16,573 bases of DNA, taken from NCBI GenBank assembly GCA_000697335.1, contig JNEM01011167.1, forward strand, positions 1 to 16,573. Direction: 5' to 3'. The stretch comes from Conidiobolus incongruus B7586 (lineage: Eukaryota; Entomophthoromycota; Entomophthoromycetes; Entomophthorales; Conidiobolaceae). This document shows positions 1 to 8,367 of the stretch, piece after piece. The notes under the pieces are model-generated. The model searched no databases and was not told the DNA's origin. It saw nothing but the letters and a program-made list of their open reading frames with translations. Within the stretch, counting starts at the first letter, position 1. Each line of letters begins with the position of its first letter. Made by a program: the position numbers and the translations under genes.

Positions 1-2350
1 TTTTTTATAAATATAATTAAAAACTGAGTTTTCTAACCTAATTAGAAAATAACTATGACTTTATTTTTATTTTATTAAAATTAGAAAATATAATATTAAA
101 AATATAATTACTTTAATATGAAAAGTTATTTACTTAATAAATACCTATTATATCTATATTAGTTTGAATATACATAATAAAAAATTAATTAAATATAAAT
201 TAACAAATAGTTTAAATAAAGCTATAAAGGGTGGCTATATATAAATATTATTTAATATATATTATATTCAAAATTAACTATAAAAACAACTATTAAATAT
301 ATTGAAAATAATGATAAACGTGTTGAAACCATAAAATTCAAATAAATTTACATATCAAAAAAGGCTCTGCTCTTAGAAGTTATTAATTTCTAAAAATTAT
401 ATAATAAATTAAAAAATTCCTGATATTCAAAAATTATCATCATGTTCGATCTATTATTATTTATAAAATTAAAAAACATTTATAAAATGTTTCTTTATAT
501 ATCAGTCTTATTAAAGTCTTAAGAAAATATAATATAAAAATCATTGTCAATATTATAAAATTTTTTAACTAGAGAGATATTATTGTTATTATTATTCAAC
601 AAAGTTATGATTTATTTCTATGATTATATTTTGATATCCAATTTCAAAACATTATAGAAAATTTCTTCGAGAAATAAATTACCAATATTCAAATTGTGTG
701 TATATTTATATTTCAAAATAAACTTAGTTGTTCTAATTCTTAGTACTCATAATTATATAGCATACAAGTATTATTTTAATTATCAAACTAAAATAATACA
801 TTTTGAAACGACTTTTCTAAACACTCATAAAATACTTGATTACAATGATAAATCATTCAAGTCATATGTGATTATAATTTTCAATAAACATTATTTAATT
901 TTTATTATAACAATAAAAAATCGAAAGTATGTATATTAAAATATATCTGAATATTTAATACAGTTAATATTTCCTATGTGAAGTCATTTATTGATAGTCA
1001 AGTTTACAAACACCTCTCTATTTCCAAAGATTCAAAAGAGTAAACATGGACTCAAGTTTTTGAACTATATGAATTTCATGAAAATATTTATTCAATAAAA
1101 TAAAGAATGTGTACCAATTTGATTTTTGGTTTTGCTGTTAAGTAAATAAATTTTGGGTTTAGAATTTCGGATTTTAATATTCCGGAACTTTGTAAAATAT
1201 GTGACGGATAACAAATATAATTAGCATAATATCCTTTCTATAAAATATTCTATAATATTATACGATATGAGTACTACAGTTATCTGATATTGAATTTTGT
1301 TTTTAATTCAGTTAACTATCAAAATCAATTTTTAAAATAAATTGTGACTGCGATGTGTCCGAAAATTATTGCTAATGTTTCACATATTTGAACAAAAAAA
1401 TTTCAAATCAATTCATTAAATATAGATTTTTAAATTTCAAATGCATAATATTTGGAAATAAAAGAAAACTTTGTTAAATATTCAGAAAATCATTAATATA
1501 TTATACCATATTAACTATTTTGAGAAATGATAAACAGAATCATGAAATTAATTGATTGAAAATACTATAGTAATATTTTGATGAAATATATTCATATAAA
1601 TTTGCAAAAGCGATTGAAGTTTCATAGAAACTTAATTTACAATTTTTTTTGAAAAATATCTTTCAGAAACATATAATAGTAATAGTTGTAAATAGTGTGG
1701 TTTTTGAAGATTTTTGGGCTAATAATTTCATAGTAAAATTGATAACAAAAATTTGAGCAAGTTTGACTATAATCCAATTGACCTTTGTATTTTTAACTTA
1801 GTATACTCAAAATATAATGAATATTACTCAGTTAAAATAAACACTCTATTGAGATTATAAAATTTTAACTCAATAAGATTGTGTATATTTAAGTTAATGA
1901 TAAATTTGACAAATTATTTTTTATTAGTTTCTAAAAATCACAGTTGAATCTAAATGAGGAACTATCTATTTATTAATTAAGGTTATTTCATCTAGTTATT
2001 CCATTTATACTCTAAATTGGTATATCAGCACAATGCCAAATCAATAAAATATAAAATTATTGAGACTCAATTAACGTTAATACCAAATAAATTTATTCAA
2101 GTGTTGGATATATTAAATTGTGAGTAAATAAAACAACAAATTAATCATCATAACAAAAAACACTCCAAGTCATACACCATTCGAGTAATAAGGATAATTC
2201 GCAATATTTTATTATCATCCAACTTGGTAATTTCTCTAGATACAGTATCGGAAACAATTTTTTAGCTCTTTAATATTTACTTGAATGCATTTATATTCAA
2301 TTGAATTCAGTTTAATCTCGGAACTTTTCAAATTTATTTGATATTTTGAA
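1..2350. other. AT-rich intergenic region, no gene seen
   Basis: This stretch is dominated by A and T runs, with stops in every frame. The longest open stretch (694-939, 81 codons) is rich in Ile, Asn, Tyr and Lys, as expected of random AT-rich DNA, and starts with a non-ATG codon. I see no tRNA, no family motif and no splice-linked exons. The last few hundred bases should include the alpha-actinin promoter. The first part may belong to the flank of a gene outside the window. Confidence 0.6.
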
Positions 2351-2352
2351 AG

Positions 2353-2360
2353 TATAAAAA
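2353..2360 (+). promoter_or_regulatory. TATA-box-like element of the alpha-actinin gene
   Basis: TATAAAAA lies 57 bp before the first in-frame ATG (2417). If it works as a TATA box, transcription would start around 2380-2390. That is upstream of ATG 2417 and so favours the longer protein over a start at 2699. TATA-like words are common by chance in DNA this AT-rich, so this is weak support. Confidence 0.3.
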
Positions 2361-2416
2361 CCTCCGATTGTCCTAAATTGACCCAATTTTTTCTTGATTT
2401 TATAAATAATTTAATT

Positions 2417-4826
2417 ATGTTAGGGGCTCCAACTTATAATTATAATAGCAAACAGAGGGATAAGAGGGCTACACAATCATGTTTGAATTTCAAAGTGAAA
2501 TCACCTATTTTATTAAATCATAAACACAATTTATTATTCTCTTCCCATAATTTGAAATGTGAATCGAATCGTGTTTTATGGGGGTCATCGGATTGGATTC
2601 ATGATCCACATACCACTCCTTCACATAGCTCTCTAAATTCTGTAAAGTCACAATCCAGCCTCAATAATCAATATAAGAAAAGGAAACAGTTGCAAATTAT
2701 GGATCGTGATTGGGAGAGTGTTCAAAAAAGAAGTAATATTATTATTCATTTTATTATGTTATTCATTTATTAACCTAATTTACATTCTTTATAATTCAAT
2801 TTTAATAGCATTTACCAAATGGTAAGTAACTATACTCAGAATATCACTTAGCATTAATTATTAACCATCAATTAAATAGGGTAAATAATCAGTTAGCATC
2901 TTGTAACTTTCCCGAAGTTGAAGACTTGTACAAAGGATTCAGTGATGGTACTGCTTTACTGCATTTATTGGTACGCCACCTAAACATAGTTTTAATATAT
3001 TGTTTATTTATATTTTTAGCATGTTATTAGTAATATGGACTTGGGGAAATACAATCGTCTTCCTAAGCATCGTATCCAAAAAATTGAAAATTTAAATCAA
3101 GCCCTCGATTTCATCAGCTCGAGAGGCGTTTCGCTAACTAATATTGGTGCAGAAGATATTGTCGATGCCAATCCCAAACTTATTTTAGGTCTCATTTGGA
3201 CTATTGTTTTAAGGTTTACAATTTCAGAAATTAGGCAAGTCACTTTCAACTTTAGTAATGTATATTTGTATTCATTTTGGAATTAGTGAAGAAGGTCTCG
3301 GCGCCAAGGAAGGACTTCTACTATGGTGTCAACGCAAGACGGCCAACTATCGCTACGTCAACGTGGAAGACTTTACCTACAGTTGGCAGGATGGTTTAGC
3401 TTTCTGTGCCCTCATTCATCGTCACTATCCCGAACTAATTAATTTTGACGAGTTAAACCCCAACAACCCCTACGAGAATATTAGTTTAGCATTTGATATC
3501 GCTGAAGAATATTTAAATATTCCCAAATTGCTGGATGTTGGGGATCTTTGTGACACGAATCGTCCGGACGAGAGGTCGGTGATGACGTATGTGGCGCAAT
3601 ATTTCCACGCGTTTAGTGAATTGGATAGGATAGGCACTGCTGGTAGAAGAGTTGTCAAGTTTGTCGAGGTGATGCAAACGGGTTGGGATTCTCAGCACGA
3701 TTATGAAGATCGTGTTAAAGAATTGATGAGCGCTATGAAAAATATCCAAGTCACTTGGGAGAAGGCTGAGTTCGATGGTACATACCAAGACGCTAAGCGC
3801 CAAGCAAGTGAGTTTGCTAAGTATAAGAGTGGCACCAAGAGACAGTGGATAAGTGAAAAACACGAATTGGACACATTGTTGGGTAATATTCAGATTAAAC
3901 AGAAAACTTACAATATTCGAGTATATACGCCACCCCCTGGTTTGACACTCAATGATCTTGACGCTGCATGGGCGCTTCTTTTGAGAGCTGAGTCTGTTAG
4001 AAGATCTACTATTAATCGTAAATTAAGAGATATCAAAGATCAACTCAAACTCAAGTTTGCCAAATTGGCAAATGCCTTTGCTGATAGTCTTCACGATATC
4101 ACATCAACACTGTCCTCTATTCGTGGAGAGCTAGAAGAAGATCTTCCAAAGGTGCAAGCACTCATGAACAAGCTCAATTTACTTGAAGATGATTTAGATC
4201 CTATCATTGATGCTGACGAGAAATGTCAAGAGGCTAACTTGGAAGAGAACGACTATACTTCCTACACACTTGACGATCTAAAATTTGACTTGGATTTAAC
4301 AAGGCTCCAACTTACTAAGCGTCTAACCTTCATTGACAATCAAATAGTTATCCGCAACACCACTAACCTAAATCCCGCCCTTCTTGAAGAGTTCGAAAGC
4401 AGTTTCCGCCACTTCGACACTGACATGTCCAATGAGCTTACGTACGACGAATTCAAAGCTTGTCTCGCAGGACTCGGATCGGTATTCCCTGACGACGAAT
4501 TTGAAGAGATCTTTCTGCATGCATCCGAAGGACAGGATGCGGTCACGTTTCAACAATTCATCAACTTCATGATCAGCATCACGGAGGACAAGACATCACC
4601 CGACCAGCTCCGGGAGGCATTTGCAGTCGTTGCGGTGGACAAACCGTACGTCACGGAACTCGATCTCAAAGTGTCAAAATTGCCACCTACCGTGATCAAA
4701 TATCTTGTACAAACTATGCCTCAAATCGATTATCTGTCCCCCGAGGACCGGAGGGAAATCGACGCAGCTCAAGCTGGCAAAGCTATGGACTACCAGAGGT
4801 TCTTGAACGATATTTTCGAAGATTAG
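2417..4826 (+). CDS. Alpha-actinin, actin cross-linking protein (5 exons)
   Basis: Exons are 2417-2732, 2809-2821, 2880-2970, 3020-3234 and 3287-4826, giving 724 aa. Two calponin-homology domains form the actin-binding region: CH1 about residues 100-207 (KRTFTKWVN, then FSDGTALLHLL and GKYNRLPKHRIQKIEN) and CH2 about 216-322 (KEGLLLWCQRKT, WQDGLAFCALIHRHYPELI). Two spectrin-type helical repeats follow (about 330-570), instead of the four of animal actinin; fungal family members are likewise short. The C-terminus is a calmodulin-like EF-hand region from 573. The first loop (589-600, D at 1, D at 3, S at 5, E at 12) looks able to bind calcium; the second (about 623-634) lacks the key acidic residues. 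In fungi the protein bundles actin, for example at the division ring. The start is uncertain: ATG 2417 gives a 94-residue Ser/Lys/Asn-rich extension, while ATG 2699 (MDRDWESVQKR) fits the usual family N-terminus. Introns are 76, 58, 49 and 52 nt; the last is GC-AG. Confidence 0.95.
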
Positions 4827-5463
4827 TGTCCCCGATTCCAACCTCATAATAACTTCTTATTCTGAACATTTATTCGTCAATATACCTATCCCACCATCTA
4901 TCATCCTTAGTTTGGTTCCTATTAGATTCTAAGATTCAGTTCTTGGAATTTTTAAAGAATTGGACAACATATTCATAATTTGAACAGCTTGAACCATATT
5001 AACTCATAATCAATTTTATATTATTAATTTAAATACTAAAAAGTTTTGTTAATCATTTCAAATTCTTATAATTATTCAATATCTGTTGACTGCTATACTC
5101 AGTATTTTTTTAATTTAATACTTTTTATCCAGAATACTAATTGTAAAAATTTGTAACAATCGCCAAGTATTGAAAATTTAGATTTTTGTATCAATAGTAA
5201 AAATCAACTATAAATACCTAAATAAAGTTTTCTCTTTGAAAATTTTAATTAAATGGTTAATAAAAATCAGATTAAAAAACCTAAAGAGGTAACATTATGT
5301 TTTTTTTGAAAAATGTTTTTAGGAAAAGAAAAAGATATTATTAACTGAATTATGTTTTAAATTGAAAATAATTGGAAAGAAAAAGAGAAAAAGATTAATA
5401 GGTATTAGTTGAATTTTAAATATTTATCCCAGATTATAAATAATGGTAGAAAAGAAAAATTGA
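4827..5463. other. Intergenic: alpha-actinin 3' flank
   Basis: AT-rich DNA between the alpha-actinin stop codon and the tRNA gene. It holds no supportable coding exon. An AATAAA word at 5221-5226 could be a polyadenylation signal but lies nearly 400 bp after the stop. Short A-rich and purine-rich runs occur around 5300-5400. Nothing else stands out. Confidence 0.5.
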
Positions 5464-5535
5464 GGTCTCATGGTGTAATGGTCAGCACCCAGGATTCTGA
5501 TTCCTGTAATCTGAGTTCGATTCTCAGTGAGACCT
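5464..5535 (+). tRNA. tRNA-Gln, anticodon CTG
   Basis: A 72-nt cloverleaf without an intron. The acceptor stem GGTCTCA pairs with TGAGACC and the discriminator is T. The D arm runs GTGT..GCAC, the anticodon stem CAGGA/TCCTG, with loop TTCTGAT giving anticodon CTG, which reads CAG (Gln). The T arm is CTGAG/CTCAG around TTCGATT. The sequence TGGTGTAATGG matches an A box and GAGTTCGATTC a B box, so RNA polymerase III transcription from internal promoters is expected. No CCA is encoded, as is normal for eukaryotes. Complementarity extends two bases past both mature ends (5462-5463 with 5535-5536). The open frame that runs through this gene is not a protein. Confidence 0.96.
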
Positions 5536-5555
5536 CTTTATTAGTTAACTCTGTA

Positions 5556-5560
5556 TTTTT
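5556..5560 (+). terminator. Candidate Pol III terminator T-run
   Basis: TTTTT begins 20 nt after the tRNA 3' end. RNA polymerase III usually stops at four or more T on the non-template strand. The closer TTT at 5537-5539 is probably too short. T-runs are frequent here, so the call rests on position only. Confidence 0.4.
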
Positions 5561-6121
5561 CAAAATACCTATTTTATTTTTGATCATTTTTTTATATCCT
5601 CAAAACTGTATTTCAGTAAATATATTACTACTAAATCAATTTATAACAATAATAATTATTATATTTACACCTTATTGATTTTACTGCTTAATTTTTGATA
5701 AGTTTTAAATGACTGATATAATTTGAATACGATGAATTGATGTGAAATTCTTTTGTCATTTTTTGAGTTAAATTCTGGTATTAAATTCTTAATTCTATCA
5801 AAGTTTACCCATTTTTTGATTTAATTATTTTCAGTTTTTAATATTTAAATTCTGTTATTAATGAATTAATAAACTATTTTCAAAATTATCGCATAATTTT
5901 TCATTATAGATTATAAAAACTGCCCTAAATTAATTTGACAAATTAATTTTTAATTGATATCCTCAATATTTCCATTCATCCCATAAAATTATTCATACGA
6001 AATTATATATATAAATTTTGAGGGACTGACAAAGCTTTATGAATTCCATTATTTCTTGATCATTTTATATATTCAATTGTTAAATTAAATCAAATAAATT
6101 ATCTATGGTTAATTTACTATA
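5561..6121. other. Intergenic between tRNA-Gln and APC4 gene
   Basis: AT-rich, with no supportable exon, RNA gene or repeat on either strand. It should hold the promoter of the downstream plus-strand gene. I see no clear TATA element or CCAAT box that I would stand behind. Confidence 0.5.
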
Positions 6122-7822
6122 ATGACAAACCTAAACCTCTCAACGCCACAATGGAATCCCACCCACGAACTCAATTACACTTTGAACCAACCTCATCCAA
6201 ACACAATATTTGTAATTATAAATTCTCAATTAGAAACCAAACTTCAGTACCTAAAACTAGTATACTTACAACCTGTTTCAGATCCTCCGCATCTTCAATT
6301 CCACCTTCGGAAGCCATACCATTTGCACATACTTCCAAATTCTAAAGTGAAACAATTACAGCTTAATTCAGATATTATATCAGTACAAAATGATAGTTAT
6401 GAATTGATATGGGAATTAAATGAGGGTAACATAATACAACGTACTGCTAATTATGCAGAGTTTATTTATGATCAGGTATGTTATTTGGGATGGTTTAATG
6501 TGCAATGTTGGGATTTTGAGAAGAATAAGGTAATAATTTAATTTGATTCTTAGGTTATTTTTGAATTAATGGATAGTTTAGACGAGTATGAGAGAGTTTG
6601 AAATTTTGTTAAATGAATATAATCAATTAATAATCATGTAAAATTTATAAATATTTATTATAAAATTTATATTCATTATAGTTTAGTGACCAAATTTCTA
6701 TTCCTGTAGTATTTTGTAATTTGAATCAACTACCCCAAATACAGGTAAGTGATAGTTTTATTTGGTGATATAATTGTTCACGTTGTGGTTTAGGATGCTT
6801 TGAAATTTGAATTGAAAGAAATTAGCTATAACAAAGATCAAAATATGTTGTGTATGAAAGTAACTATACAAAGTAAAAAGCTAGTATAATTTATATTTAT
6901 CAATATTTAATAATGAATAATCATATAGATTCCCAAAATATTTCAGAATCCTATCAACTAAACTTAACTAATTTAAAATATACCATATTTGCAACCGAAC
7001 GTACCAACTTCATTACTCAACTCCAACACCAAAACATTCAATTGACAAAAGACAACCCATTGAACTATTTCAACAAATTCAAATTAGAAATCTACTTAAA
7101 ATTCGTCCAGCAGTTGATCCAATCCGATGGAACCAACGATATAGATCAACGAGGTAATCATCGCCCAGATCACTATCAATAACAATCCTAACACAATATA
7201 GATTACAATCATACCATCCTCATCAACGAACTCATGAACACTATAATAATCGGTCGAATTCAAGACCAGTTTCACACCAAACTCAAACAATTACACCAAA
7301 ATTCCAATCTAAACCAATGGAGTTTAGAATTCGCACAAGATTATATGGTTAAGAACAATGTGCAAAAGTTTACCAAATTATTAAATGTCTACAAACAGAT
7401 TTATGATCAGTTTAATACTCATTCTAATATTAGAGAATATTGTGAAGAACTGATACAAAAATTAATTATATTAATTCAACACTGTATGGAATTAATTTCA
7501 AAATTCTTAAATTGTATTGAAGGTTTAATCAAACTAGCTAATGATGGTAAATTCTATCTCCCTCTCCTACATACATACACTCTAATATTAATTAGATCTC
7601 AAACAAAGCCAGATCCTATTAGAACATCTTGACTTTTTTCAATGGTTGTCTCTATCACAAGATCCTTATGAACATTGGTTCTCAACGGAATTGCAGAGTA
7701 AAAATGAAGATATAAAAAAGATGAATTTCACCAGTTTGGATTATTATTTGAAAGAATCTTTGAATGATTGGATAAACGTTGGCGTGAGAGTGGTTGAGGA
7801 ATTGGAGTTAATTCCTACGTAA
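6122..7822 (+). CDS. Divergent anaphase-promoting complex subunit 4 (APC4), short form
   Basis: Exons 6122-6529, 6682-6744, 6794-6872, 6929-7153, 7202-7546 and 7596-7822 join to 448 aa. APC4 is a scaffold subunit of the APC/C ubiquitin ligase that drives mitotic exit. The call rests on pattern similarity remembered from the family, not a search. An N-terminal propeller-like half carries LIWELNEGN and VCYLGW (residues about 99-124), like the strand ending in C-x-x-W of the APC4 WD40 region. The stretch SESYQLNLTNLKY resembles the entry to the helical long domain. The helical part from INELMNTIIIGR to LDFFQWL has nearly the same length as in human APC4, where the end reads AFFRWL. The tail FTSLDYYLKESLNDWINVG also fits. 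The protein stops right after this domain, so the C-terminal half of the propeller is missing (human APC4 is about 800 aa, yeast about 650). Introns are 152, 49, 56, 48 and 49 nt. Exon 1 could instead end at 6475, at a strong GTATGT donor, and exon 4 could start at 6947. Confidence 0.6.
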
Positions 7823-8367
7823 ATAGAATTTTGAAAGGTTAATAGAAAGGATAATATAAGTTGATTGAATAGTGTAAAAATGAAATTCAATTGACCAAGT
7901 TACTGAATTTTTTAAATATTGAGTAACAATAAATTATTTGAAAAAAACACTATATATGATACAAATTTTTTAAAGTTAGATTTAAATATTAGAAATTGAA
8001 AAACCATTAACTTTCATTAAAATAATGAAAATTCTAACTTGCATAGAATTGACAAAATTAACCATATTATCCAAAATAATTATATATTATAAGAATTTTT
8101 CAAATTGAGTATAAATGAAACAATATGGTTCAATTAAACTAATTTCAAAAAAAATGATATAAATTTTATTTATAAGAATCAATATATACCAGATAAAACA
8201 TTTAATAAAAATCAATTTTAATCAATTATCAAACTAATAGCTGTTGGATTGTTAGCTATCACTGGTGGTATAAAATATTTGAAATGGATGATGGGAATTA
8301 AAATGTTTCAAGTATCCAAATATACTAAATATTTAATGTGAAGATTCAATTATCCCCCCCATTTAGC
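7823..8367. other. Convergent intergenic region, APC4 to glycogen synthase
   Basis: Both flanking genes end here, so this holds two 3' flanks. It is AT-rich with stops in all frames, apart from the patch at 8222-8300. A possible splice donor (GTAAAT) overlaps the APC4 stop codon, but the acceptors close by lead only to a few codons. A minus-strand AATAAA at 8165-8170 could serve glycogen synthase. A run of seven C occurs at 8353-8360. Confidence 0.45.
8222..8300 (+). pseudogene. Possible remnant of the APC4 C-terminal end
   Basis: A coding-like, more GC-rich patch lies in otherwise bare AT-rich DNA, just after an acceptor-like CTAATAG at 8240. One frame reads KLIAVGLLAITGG. The next frame over reads YKIFEMDDGN and then a stop. 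Together they recall the last propeller strands of APC4, which in human end in VRVFEMD. No ATG opens either frame. It could be a decayed end of the gene upstream, a real distant last exon, the end of an unrelated small membrane protein, or chance. Only its coding-like look is directly visible. Confidence 0.22.

Noticed and set aside
694-939. Open frame of 81 codons on the plus strand
   Set aside because: Starts at a non-ATG codon, and its composition is that of random AT-rich DNA (Ile, Asn, Tyr, Lys). No motif, and no splice-linked neighbours.
3513-3863. Minus-strand open frame of 116 codons opposite alpha-actinin
   Set aside because: Antisense shadow of the large last exon, which encodes the conserved CH2 and spectrin regions.
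5409-5678. Open frame of 89 codons running through the tRNA gene
   Set aside because: The cloverleaf with anticodon CTG explains the non-random part; the rest is AT-rich filler.
7096-7290. Minus-strand open frame with a convincing membrane-helix-like segment, antisense to APC4
   Set aside because: It lies opposite APC4 exons and spans the 48-nt intron 7154-7201. The hydrophobic run arises from the antisense of Asn/Asp/Gln/Tyr-rich codons. There is no sign of an independent gene.
8222-8338. A separate small membrane protein (38 codons, Gly and Leu rich)
   Set aside because: The frame has no start codon before the hydrophobic part, and no convincing upstream exon could be found. Kept only as a possible remnant or last exon of APC4.
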